Assembly: GCF_002088975.1 (NCBI RefSeq)
Contig: NZ_NCST01000041.1
Span: 1-64,000, forward strand
Source of the DNA: Henriciella aquimarina
GTDB lineage: Bacteria > Pseudomonadota > Alphaproteobacteria > Caulobacterales > Hyphomonadaceae
Direction of reading: 5' to 3'
DNA: 64,000 bases
This document shows positions 55,464 through 62,976 of the stretch, piece after piece (position 1 is the first letter of the stretch; each line of letters begins with the position of its first letter). The position numbers and the translations under genes are program-made. A model generated the notes under the pieces. That model did no database searches. It was not told the origin of the DNA and saw nothing but the letters and a program-made list of their open reading frames with translations.

Positions 55464-56346
55464 TGGCGGCCTGCTCCTTGACCTGATCTACCAGCCCTTT
55501 GAGCGCGAGTCCCTCATTCGTCAAATCGAGGCTGGCCGATTTGGAGCAGAGGGTATTGGCCTCGCGATTGAATTCCTGGGCGAGGAAATCGAGCTTGCGC
55601 CCGATCGTGCCACCTTGCGCCAGCAGGTCGCGGCCCGACGCGATATGGGCGGTCAGCCGGTCGAGTTCCTCGCGGACATCCGCCTTGGCCGCCGACAGCG
55701 CCACCTCGGCGGCCAGCCGGTCGGCATCGACACTGCGGTCAGCCTCGATCTCGGAGAGCTGTTTTTCCAGCCGCGCCTTGATCAGCCCCGGCTGGTCGCC
55801 AGCCAACGCTGTCGCGCGTGTAACCGCCGCAGCCATGTCATCGAGATGGGCCTTCAGCAGGCCCGCCAGCGCGTCGCCTTCGGCGTTACGCGCCTCCGCC
55901 AGCTGCACCAGAAGCGCATCCCCGGCCGCCTTCAGCATGGCGACAGTGTCCTTGTCGGCGGCAATATCTCGGGTCGACTGACTGCCTGTCTCGACCACAC
56001 CCTTGACGGTCATCAGCGTGGCGAGCGTGTCGCCTTCGGACACGGGCCGCGTCGACACCGCCTCATAGGCGCGCACGAGAGACTGCAGCGCATCCTCATT
56101 GACGCTGAGGGTCTCGGAGCCGCTGCCCAGCTCGATGCGCAGATTGAGCTGCAGGTTGCCCCGCGCAAAGTATTTCTTGGCCGCCTGCTTCATGTGCTGG
56201 TCCAGCGCCTCGAAACCCGACGGCACATTCACGCGCAGATCGAGCGAGCGGCCATTGACGCTTTTGGCTTCCCAGGCCCAGCTACCCCAGTCGGCTTCCC
56301 CGGCGACGCGGGCAAAGCCCGTCATGGACGAGACCTTCGCGGTCAA
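55453..56346 (-). CDS. YicC family endoribonuclease-like protein
   Basis: 297 residues. Family features are an N-terminal VSSMTGFARV, then WEAKSVNGRSLDLRVNVPSG, and a C-terminal DUF1732 part with REELDRLTAHIASGRDLL, GRKLDFLAQEFNREANTLCSKS and ENEGLALKGLVDQVKEQAANVE-type ending. E. coli YicC is reported to cut RNA. It overlaps mltG by 4 bases at its start and gmk by 11 bases at its end, the frequent yicC-gmk pairing. Confidence 0.93.
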   Translation of the reverse strand: MTAKVSSMTGFARVAGEADWGSWAWEAKSVNGRSLDLRVNVPSGFEALDQHMKQAAKKYFARGNLQLNLRIELGSGSETLSVNEDALQSLVRAYEAVSTRPVSEGDTLATLMTVKGVVETGSQSTRDIAADKDTVAMLKAAGDALLVQLAEARNAEGDALAGLLKAHLDDMAAAVTRATALAGDQPGLIKARLEKQLSEIEADRSVDADRLAAEVALSAAKADVREELDRLTAHIASGRDLLAQGGTIGRKLDFLAQEFNREANTLCSKSASLDLTNEGLALKGLVDQVKEQAANVE

Positions 56347-57377
56347 TTGCTGCGCTCCCGCGCAATCTCTTCGCGCTCATATTTGCGATAGGCGGCAACG
56401 TTGCGGTTATGCTCGGCCAGCGTCTCGGCAAAGAGATGCCCGCCCTTCCCGTCGGCGACGAAGAAAACATAGTCGGTCTCCGGCGGATTGAGCACGGCCT
56501 TGATCGCCTCCCGGCCGGGATTGCAGATCGGCGTCCTGGGCAGGCCGTCGATCTGGTAGGTATTCCAGTCTGTCACCTTGTCGAGCTCCGAGCGGTAGAG
56601 GGTGCGGCGCACCTGTTTGCCGTTGATCTTGCGGTAAAGCGGCTCGCCCCTGGACACACCATAGATCACGGTCGGGTCACTTTCGAGCCGCATGCCACGC
56701 TTGAGGCGCTCCGTGAAGAGGCCTGCGACGAGATCACGCTCACCGGCAATGCCGGTTTCCTTCTCGACGATGGACGCCAGAATCACGGCCTCTTCCGGCG
56801 TGTCGACCGGCAAGCCGTCCTTGCGCTGCTCCCAGATCCTGTCGAGCAGTTCGTCCTGTTCGCGCTCCATCCGCTCGATGATGTCGCTGCGGCTCGTGCC
56901 GCTGGAGAAGAGATAGGTGTCCGGCAGGAGCGTGCCCTCGGCGATCTCGCGCTCGGGCATATCGCCCTCAAGCTCGGCGTCGGCGGCGACAATACGCAGG
57001 ATCTGCGCCGTCGTCAGGCCCTCGGGGACGGTGATGCGATATTCGATGACGTCGCCGGAAACGAGCTTGTCGAGGATCTCGGCAACGCTGGCGCGCGGCG
57101 GAATGGCATATTCACCGACCTTGATCGCGGCTTCCTCGCCTTCCAGCCGGGCATGGGCCCTTAGCGCGCGGGCATTACGGATCAGCCCTTCCTCTTCCAG
57201 TCGCCGGGCCACGCTGCCCAGATGCTCACCGGACTTCACCTCGAAGACGGCTTCCTGCGCCATCGGCCCGGGCTTGGCGACTTCGCTGCGCAGCCACAGC
57301 CAGCCAGCGCCCACCGCAGCCGCACCAAGCACGGCAACGATGAAACCAAGAACGAAGATGGCCTTCAGGAAACGCAT
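56343..57377 (-). CDS. mltG: Endolytic peptidoglycan transglycosylase MltG
   Basis: 344 residues. It cuts growing glycan strands at the inner membrane. A single N-terminal transmembrane helix (about 5-27, AIFVLGFIVAVLGAAAVGAGW) leads into a LysM-like part (GEHLGSVARRLEEEGLIRNAR) and the YceG/MltG domain: VPEGLTTAQI, GTLLPDTYLFSSGTSRSD, and ILASIVEKETGIAGERDLVAGLF with the catalytic glutamate, then NTYQIDGLPRTPICNPG. It is 55 bases downstream of fabF and likely part of the fab transcript, as in many bacteria. Confidence 0.95.
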   Translation of the reverse strand: MRFLKAIFVLGFIVAVLGAAAVGAGWLWLRSEVAKPGPMAQEAVFEVKSGEHLGSVARRLEEEGLIRNARALRAHARLEGEEAAIKVGEYAIPPRASVAEILDKLVSGDVIEYRITVPEGLTTAQILRIVAADAELEGDMPEREIAEGTLLPDTYLFSSGTSRSDIIERMEREQDELLDRIWEQRKDGLPVDTPEEAVILASIVEKETGIAGERDLVAGLFTERLKRGMRLESDPTVIYGVSRGEPLYRKINGKQVRRTLYRSELDKVTDWNTYQIDGLPRTPICNPGREAIKAVLNPPETDYVFFVADGKGGHLFAETLAEHNRNVAAYRKYEREEIARERSN

Positions 57378-57432
57378 GGGTCCGACTCGATCTGACTCGC
57401 CCCACTTTGCCCCAGTGTCGCCGGCAACGGAA

Positions 57433-58716
57433 CTAGTCGACCTGTTTAAGGATCAGACAGGCATTCGTCCCGCCAAAACCGAAGCTGTTCGACATCGCGG
57501 CACGCACCTGTCCTTTCTTGGACTTGTGCGGGATGAGGTCGATCGGGGTCTCGACGCTCGGATTGTCGAGATTGAGCGTCGGCGGCATCACCTGGTCGCG
57601 GATCGCCAGCGCACAGAAGGCGCCTTCGATCGCACCGGCAGCGCCCAGCAGGTGGCCAACGGCCGACTTGGTGGACGACAGCGACAAATTCTTCGCATGG
57701 TCGCCGAACAGGCGTTCCACCGCGCCGATCTCGCCTTCGTCGCCTTTCGGCGTCGAGGTGCCGTGGGTGTTGACGTAGTCGATATCGGTGACGTCGAGAC
57801 CGGAATGGCCAAGCGCCATCTTCATGGCCCGGTAGCCGCCTTCGGAGCCTTCGGCCGGGGCGGTGATGTGATAGGCATCGCCCGTCAGGCCATAGCCGGC
57901 AACCTCGGCATAGATCTTCGCGCCGCGAGCCTTGGCGTGCTCATACTCCTCGAGCATGAGGATGGCCGCGCCTTCGCCCATGACGAAGCCGTCCCGATCC
58001 TTGTCATAAGGACGCGACGCCTTTTCCGGAGTGTCGTTGAAGCCTGTCGACATCGCCTTGGCTGAACAGAAACCGGCAATGCCGATCTCGCAGATCACAG
58101 CTTCAGAGCCGCCGGCCAGCATCATGTCGGCATCGCCATACTGGATCAGCCGGGCCGAGTCGCCAATGGCGTGCGCGCCGGTGGCGCATGCGGTCACGAC
58201 GGAATGGTTGGGGCCCTTGAACCCATGGCGGATCGAGACCTGGCCGGAGGCAAGGTTGATCAGGGCCGAAGGGATGAAGAAGGGGCTGACTTTCCGCGCC
58301 CCTTTTTCATAAAGGGTGATGGATGTCTCGTAGATGGACTGAAGGCCACCAATGCCGGAGCCGATCAGCACACCGGTGCGTTCACGGTCCTCATCGGTTT
58401 CCGGCTTCCAGCCGGAGTCAGCCACAGCCTCATCAGACGCCGCCAGAGCATAGAGGATGAACTCATCGATCCGCCGGCGTTCCTTGGCACTGGCCGCCGT
58501 ATCCGGATCGAAGGCATACGGATCCTCGGCACTGCCGCCGCCCCGCCCGTCATTCCACGGAACCTGGCAGGCGATCTTGCAGGGCACATCCTTGGTGTCG
58601 AACAGATCAATCGGTCCGGCTCCGGACTGCCCGGCAAGCAGCCGTTCCCATGTCGGCTCGCAGCCATTGGCGAGCGGGGAGACCATGCCGATCCCGGTTA
58701 TGACAACGCGGCGCAT
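57433..58716 (-). CDS. fabF: 3-oxoacyl-[acyl-carrier-protein] synthase II
   Basis: 427 residues. It condenses acyl-ACP with malonyl-ACP during elongation. The Cys-His-His active site is visible: VTACATGAHAIGDSARLI (cysteine), VNTHGTSTPKGDEGEI (first histidine) and SSTKSAVGHLLGAAG (second histidine). The N-terminus reads RRVVITGIGMVSPLANG. GAGG lies 7 bases upstream of its start. It follows acpP by 12 bases in the order fabD-fabG-acpP-fabF-mltG. Confidence 0.97.
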   Translation of the reverse strand: MRRVVITGIGMVSPLANGCEPTWERLLAGQSGAGPIDLFDTKDVPCKIACQVPWNDGRGGGSAEDPYAFDPDTAASAKERRRIDEFILYALAASDEAVADSGWKPETDEDRERTGVLIGSGIGGLQSIYETSITLYEKGARKVSPFFIPSALINLASGQVSIRHGFKGPNHSVVTACATGAHAIGDSARLIQYGDADMMLAGGSEAVICEIGIAGFCSAKAMSTGFNDTPEKASRPYDKDRDGFVMGEGAAILMLEEYEHAKARGAKIYAEVAGYGLTGDAYHITAPAEGSEGGYRAMKMALGHSGLDVTDIDYVNTHGTSTPKGDEGEIGAVERLFGDHAKNLSLSSTKSAVGHLLGAAGAIEGAFCALAIRDQVMPPTLNLDNPSVETPIDLIPHKSKKGQVRAAMSNSFGFGGTNACLILKQVD

Positions 58717-58728
58717 CAGCTTACCTCT

Positions 58729-58965
58729 TTAGGAGACGTGGGCCTTGATGTGGGTGACGGCGTCACCAACGGTGCGGATATTTTCCTGCACGTCGTCGGG
58801 GATTTCGATGTTGAACTCTTCCTCGAAGGCCATGACCAGCTCAACCAGGTCCAGCGAGTCAGCACCGAGATCGTCGATGAAGCTCGCCGATTCCGTTACC
58901 TTGTCTTCTTCAACATCGAGATTCTCGACAACGATCTTTTTAACACGCTCGAAAACGTCAGACAT
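58729..58965 (-). CDS. acpP: Acyl carrier protein
   Basis: 78 residues from the ATG giving [12 protein letters not shown]. The phosphopantetheine serine is in [20 protein letters not shown]. The whole protein is the acidic four-helix carrier used by FabD, FabG, FabF and PlsX/PlsY. An inverted repeat (58994-59010) lies in its leader, and fabF follows 12 bases downstream. GAGAGG is 5 bases before ATG. Confidence 0.98.
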   Translation of the reverse strand: MSDVFERVKKIVVENLDVEEDKVTESASFIDDLGADSLDLVELVMAFEEEFNIEIPDDVQENIRTVGDAVTHIKAHVS

Positions 58966-58993
58966 GGAAACCTCTCTCATAATGTCTGATGGA

Positions 58994-59010
58994 AAGACCG
59001 ATCCGGTCTT
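58994..59010 (-). promoter_or_regulatory. Inverted repeat in the acpP leader
   Basis: AAGACCG-ATC-CGGTCTT is a perfect 7-base inverted repeat with a 3-base spacer, 29 bases upstream of the acpP start. It could be an operator or a weak attenuator hairpin in the fabG-acpP gap of 109 bases. There is no strong T-run, so it is not a good terminator. Confidence 0.5.
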
Positions 59011-59074
59011 GGAATGCCCGTTAGCACGAAGATTAATGCAACGCCAAGGGCTGTGACTGTTCGGCAAAGTGCCA

Positions 59075-59815
59075 TCAAATCATTGCCATACCGCCATTCA
59101 CATGCAGCGTCTGCCCCGTGACATAGGCTGCCTCGTCCGATGCAAGGTACACACAAGCGGAGGCAATGTCGCTCCCCTGACCGAGTTTTCCTGCCGGAAT
59201 CTGGCCTAGCAGCGCCTCTTTCTGCGCCTCGGGAAGCACATCCGTCATGGGCGATTCGATAAAGCCGGGCGCCACGCAATTGGCCGTGATGCCCCGGCTT
59301 GCGACTTCCTGGGCTAGCGATTTGGTGAAGCCGATCATGCCGGCCTTGGAGGCGCAATAGTTCGCCTGGCCGGGATTGCCGGTCACGCCGACAATGGACG
59401 TGATGCCGATGATGCGGCCATGGCGCCGCTTCATCATGCCCCGCACGACCGACTTGGTGAGCCGGTAATAGGAACCGAGATTGACGTTCAGGACATCGTC
59501 CCAGTCATCCGGCTTCATCTGCATCAGCAGCTTGTCGCGGGTTATGCCGGCATTGGCGACGACAATGTCGAGCGGGCTGCCGATGGCGTCTTCTGCGCGC
59601 GAGACCAGGCTGTCGACGGAGTCTGTGTCCGACAGGTTCGCCGTCACAACGGCGCCTTGACCCGGCAGGTTGCCTTTGACTTCGTTCAGGACGCTTTCCC
59701 GCGTGCCCGAAAGGGCCACCTTGGCGCCGGCTTCCGAAAGGGCTTTCGCAATCGCGCTTCCAATGCCGCCGGAGGCCCCGGTGACCAGCGCTGTGCGGCC
59801 TGTCAGATCAAACAT
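59075..59815 (-). CDS. fabG: 3-oxoacyl-[acyl-carrier-protein] reductase
   Basis: 246 residues. It reduces 3-oxoacyl-ACP with NADPH. It is a short-chain dehydrogenase: nucleotide loop [25 protein letters not shown], active site [20 protein letters not shown] (serine, then YxxxK), and [10 protein letters not shown] after the catalytic region. It follows fabD by 50 bases and precedes acpP by 109 bases. The spacing allows a separate acpP promoter. Confidence 0.97.
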   Translation of the reverse strand: MFDLTGRTALVTGASGGIGSAIAKALSEAGAKVALSGTRESVLNEVKGNLPGQGAVVTANLSDTDSVDSLVSRAEDAIGSPLDIVVANAGITRDKLLMQMKPDDWDDVLNVNLGSYYRLTKSVVRGMMKRRHGRIIGITSIVGVTGNPGQANYCASKAGMIGFTKSLAQEVASRGITANCVAPGFIESPMTDVLPEAQKEALLGQIPAGKLGQGSDIASACVYLASDEAAYVTGQTLHVNGGMAMI

Positions 59816-59865
59816 GAATTCCCGTCCTTCTCCCGGAGACTTTTTCTTTCTGCCCCGTTGTCGCC

Positions 59866-60810
59866 TTAGCCGAGGCGTTCTGCAACCGATTCGACGTCAT
59901 CAGGCAGGCCCAATGTCAGTCCCTCGACGGCTTTCACGGTGCGCCGGTTCATCACACTGAGCACTTTTCCGGCACCTGCCTCGACGAAAAGCTCGACGCC
60001 CTGAGCGGCCATGTATTCGACGCTTTCACGCCAGCGCACCTGGCCGGTGACCTGCTCGACCAGCTGCTGACGGATGGAAACCGGGTCGGTCGTGATGTGG
60101 GCGGTGACATTGGCCACCAGCGGCACAGTCGGCGCCTTGATCTCGATGCCGCCAAGCGCCTTCATCATCTCGTCGGCCGCCGGCTGCATCAGCGAGCAGT
60201 GGAACGGCGCGCTGACCGGCAGCATCATCGCCTTCTTCACACCAACCTCGCCAACCTTCGAGGCGGCAAGCTCCACAGCTTCGCGCGAGCCGGAAATCAC
60301 GATCTGGCCCGGCGCATTGTCATTGGCGATCTCGCAGACCCCGCCCTCGGAGGCTCCGATGGCGCACAGCGACTGCGCCTGCTCCGGGTCAGCCCCCAAA
60401 AGCGCGGCCATTGCGCCCTGGCCGGCCGGCACAGCCGCCTGCATGGCATTGCCCCGGATGCGCAGGATGCGCGCAGCATCGGCCAGCGAAATCGAGCCGG
60501 CGGCAGCCAGCGCGGAATATTCGCCCAGCGAGTGGCCGGCCACGAAGGCGGCCTTGGCCGGCGCGACGCCTTTTGCTTCCAGCGCGCGCATGGCCGCCAC
60601 GCTCACCGTCATCAGGGCCGGCTGGGTATTGGAGGTCAGCTTCAGCGTATCCTCATCGCCCGACCACATCAGCTCCGACAGCTTCTGGCCAAGCGCCTCG
60701 TCGACTTCCTCGAAAACGGCTTTTGCTTCGGGATAGGCGTCCGCCAATTCCTTGCCCATGCCGATGAACTGGCTTCCCTGCCCCGGAAAGATGAACGCGA
60801 ACTTGGTCAT
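59866..60810 (-). CDS. fabD: Malonyl-CoA:ACP transacylase
   Basis: 314 residues. It loads malonyl groups on ACP. The catalytic serine is in GHSLGEYSALAAAG, and the N-terminal FIFPGQGSQFIGMGKEL is the family's oxyanion loop. The catalytic histidine is in APFHCSLMQPAADEM. It is first in the fabD-fabG-acpP-fabF cluster. The rpsF operon is divergent, 234 bases away. Confidence 0.97.
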   Translation of the reverse strand: MTKFAFIFPGQGSQFIGMGKELADAYPEAKAVFEEVDEALGQKLSELMWSGDEDTLKLTSNTQPALMTVSVAAMRALEAKGVAPAKAAFVAGHSLGEYSALAAAGSISLADAARILRIRGNAMQAAVPAGQGAMAALLGADPEQAQSLCAIGASEGGVCEIANDNAPGQIVISGSREAVELAASKVGEVGVKKAMMLPVSAPFHCSLMQPAADEMMKALGGIEIKAPTVPLVANVTAHITTDPVSIRQQLVEQVTGQVRWRESVEYMAAQGVELFVEAGAGKVLSVMNRRTVKAVEGLTLGLPDDVESVAERLG

Positions 60811-61044
60811 GGCATCCTGCCCTTTTGCATTTCGGAATCAGTTTTTTTAGCTGGCGCAGGGCCTATCCGGCTGCGCGCAGGCGCGCAAGAGCGGTTGATT
60901 CTTTCGCGCAGTTGAGGTTTAAGCGCGCTCTTCACGAAGACTGCGGTCCTGCGGTGCGGAATGAGCCGTACCAGCCAGGGGCCATCGCCGGAGCGGTTTC
61001 CCGCTTGCTCCAGCGCCGCGGTCTGAACACCAGGGAACGAACAA
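60811..61044. promoter_or_regulatory. Divergent region and possible rpsF leader
   Basis: This 234-base gap separates fabD from rpsF and must hold promoters for both. On the rpsF side a hairpin (AGCGG-tttc-CCGCT at 60992-61005, within a wider GGAGC/GCTCC pairing) lies 39 bases before the start. S6-S18 leader RNAs regulate rpsF in many bacteria, but I cannot match this hairpin to their consensus. No strong -35/-10 pair was identified. Confidence 0.4.
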
Positions 61045-61380
61045 ATGGCATATTACGAACACGTGCTGATTGCCCGGCCGGATATCTCGCCTGCACAGGT
61101 CGAGACTCTGATCGAGGAACTCGGCGACTTCCTGAAGAAGAACGGCGCCACGGTCGGCAAGACCGAATACTGGGGCCTTCGCAACCTGTCCTACCCGATC
61201 AACAAGCAGCGCAAGGGTCACTATTCCCTGCTCAACATCGATGGGCCGTCCGAGGCCATCGCCGAGCTTGAGCGTCGCCAGCGGATCTCCGACGACGTCA
61301 TTCGCTACATGACCGTCAAGGTCGATGAGCTCGACGACGAGCCGTCCGCAATGATGGGCCGCAAGGGCCGTAAGGACTAA
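61045..61380 (+). CDS. rpsF: 30S ribosomal protein S6
   Basis: 111 residues. It begins with the conserved ALPha-type S6 text ([21 protein letters not shown]) and has the loop [18 protein letters not shown]6 binds S18 and 16S rRNA on the platform of the small subunit. It is first of rpsF-rpsR-rplI, with 11 bases to rpsR. Confidence 0.98.
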   Translation: MAYYEHVLIARPDISPAQVETLIEELGDFLKKNGATVGKTEYWGLRNLSYPINKQRKGHYSLLNIDGPSEAIAELERRQRISDDVIRYMTVKVDELDDEPSAMMGRKGRKD

Positions 61381-61391
61381 GGGAGCAAGCG

Positions 61392-61664
61392 ATGTCTTCA
61401 GAAAACAACTCCGGTGATATCAACATCACCAACATCCCGGCCCGGCGCACCTTCAACCGCCGCCGCAAGGTCGATCCGTTCTCCGGCGAAGGCGCCCCGA
61501 AGATCGACTACAAGGATGTGAAGCTGCTGCAGCGCTACATTTCCGAGAAGGGCAAGATCGTGCCCAGCCGGATCACTGCAGTGAACGTCAAGAACCAGCG
61601 CAAGCTCGCCCGCGCCATCAAGCGCGCCCGCATGCTCTCGCTCCTGCCTTTCACCGTGAAATAG
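61392..61664 (+). CDS. rpsR: 30S ribosomal protein S18
   Basis: 90 residues. It is S18 by the text [40 protein letters not shown] and the end [20 protein letters not shown] lies 4-9 bases before the ATG. It is between rpsF and rplI and forms a heterodimer with S6. Confidence 0.98.
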   Translation: MSSENNSGDINITNIPARRTFNRRRKVDPFSGEGAPKIDYKDVKLLQRYISEKGKIVPSRITAVNVKNQRKLARAIKRARMLSLLPFTVK

Positions 61665-61676
61665 GAGGACACCACC

Positions 61677-62270
61677 ATGGAAATCATCCTTCTTGAACGC
61701 GTCGAAAATCTCGGCGAGCTCGGTGACGAAGTGAAGGTGAAGAACGGCTTTGCCCGTAACTTCCTCCTGCCGCGCGGCAAGGCGCTGATCGCCAATGATC
61801 GCAACCGCGCCCGCTTCCAGGCCGAACGCGATGCCATTGAAAAGCGCAACGCCGACGCCCGTGCCGAGGCACAGACGACCGGCGACTCGCTCGAGGGTGT
61901 CGACCTCGTCCTGATCCGCCAGTCGTCCGACACCGGCAATCTCTACGGCTCGGTCTCGACCCGTGACATCTCCGAAGGCCTTGCCGAAAAGGGCTTCAAG
62001 ATCACGCGCGGCCAGATCAAGCTGGACCGTCCGATCAAGACGATCGGCGTCTACGAGATGGGCATCCGCCTGCACGCCGAGGTCATGGTCGACATCACCG
62101 TGAACGTCGCGCGTTCGATGGAAGAAGCCGAGCGCCAGGCCGCCGGCGAAAACATCATCGAAACCCTGCAGGCCGAGCAACAAGGCGCATCTGCCGAGCA
62201 GGCCGCGGAACTGGCCGAAGCCAGCGCCGAGCGCGAAGAAGAAACCCGCGAGGGCGCCGAAGAGGAGTAA
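61677..62270 (+). CDS. rplI: 50S ribosomal protein L9 with acidic C-terminal extension
   Basis: 197 residues. The N-terminal domain is clear (MEIILLERVENLGELGDEVKV, then NGFARNFLLPRGKAL), and the second domain covers about 75-150. The usual L9 is near 150 residues; the last ~45 here are extra, rich in Ala, Glu and Gln (ENIIETLQAEQQGA, EREEETREGAEEE) and look helical. Similar tails occur in other alphaproteobacteria. L9 lies at the base of the L1 stalk. A terminator follows at 62303. Confidence 0.97.
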   Translation: MEIILLERVENLGELGDEVKVKNGFARNFLLPRGKALIANDRNRARFQAERDAIEKRNADARAEAQTTGDSLEGVDLVLIRQSSDTGNLYGSVSTRDISEGLAEKGFKITRGQIKLDRPIKTIGVYEMGIRLHAEVMVDITVNVARSMEEAERQAAGENIIETLQAEQQGASAEQAAELAEASAEREEETREGAEEE

Positions 62271-62302
62271 GCTCCCCTTCGCCGCATTGCGAGGCTCCAG
62301 GA

Positions 62303-62335
62303 AGGCCGCGTTCGAAAGAGCGCGGCCTTTTCTTG
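62303..62335 (+). terminator. Intrinsic terminator of rpsF-rpsR-rplI
   Basis: The arms AAGGCCGC (62303-62310) and GCGGCCTT (62323-62330) pair around a 12-base loop region, then TTTCTT follows. It lies 33 bases after the rplI stop. Confidence 0.88.
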
Positions 62336-62436
62336 TGCCGCGGGGGAAAGGCTCCTGACCGCGATGTGTCGCCTTGCCGGCAGGAACTTCTGCGGCGATA
62401 GTCCTTCATCTCATGGCCTTGTGGGAGGGGCATGGC

Positions 62437-62829
62437 ATGCGGACTTTCCTCAAGGGCTATGCAATCCTGTTCGGGGCGGTTTGCGCCCTGATCGCGATCG
62501 GGCACATTGTCATGGGCCCTTCGATCATTCCCGGCAGCATTCCCGTCAATGCCAGCATGGACAGCGAGGACCGCTTCTACGCCACGCTCTTTCTTGGCTA
62601 TGGCATCGCCATGATCTGGAGCGGCCTGGATCTGGAGCGCCGCGGCCAGCTTTTTGGCTGGCTCCTGCTCGTCTTCTTTGTAGCCGGAATTTCGAGACTG
62701 ATTTCCTGGGCACTGGTCGGCCCGCCCATCGGCTTCTTCATCGTGCTGACAGCGATTGAGCTTCTCTCTCCGCCTGTCCTCTGGCTTCTCTACCGGCAGG
62801 CCTTTTCACAAGCCACCGGCCGATCCTGA
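62437..62829 (+). CDS. DUF4345-like membrane protein
   Basis: 130 residues from the ATG giving MRTFLKGYAILFG. Four hydrophobic helices (about 6-27, 44-63, 71-92 and 97-117) cover most of the protein. GIAMIWSGLDLERRGQLFG-like text in the second loop and the segment RFYATLFLGYG fit the DUF4345 family, whose function is unknown. GGAGG lies 8 bases upstream. It is alone between the rplI terminator and dnaB. Confidence 0.75.
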   Translation: MRTFLKGYAILFGAVCALIAIGHIVMGPSIIPGSIPVNASMDSEDRFYATLFLGYGIAMIWSGLDLERRGQLFGWLLLVFFVAGISRLISWALVGPPIGFFIVLTAIELLSPPVLWLLYRQAFSQATGRS

Positions 62830-62851
62830 AAGCTCTCACCTTCAGCGACCG

Positions 62852-62882
62852 CAATCCACAGCCAGGTTTGATCTGTGGACGA
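62852..62882. promoter_or_regulatory. Pair of inverted DnaA-box-like sequences upstream of dnaB
   Basis: CAATCCACA (62852-62860) and, inverted, TGTGGACGA (62874-62882) each match 7 of 9 bases of the DnaA box TTATCCACA. Their core TCCACAG/CTGTGGA forms a 7-base inverted repeat with 11 bases between. They lie about 95-125 bases upstream of the dnaB start. Confidence 0.35.
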
Positions 62883-62976
62883 AGTGAAAACTCCCGGGGG
62901 GTTCCTGCAAGTCAAGCCTGAAATATCTTCCGCGGCTTGGGTAAGACAGAATCATGCTAGGCTGGGAAATTGTCCG

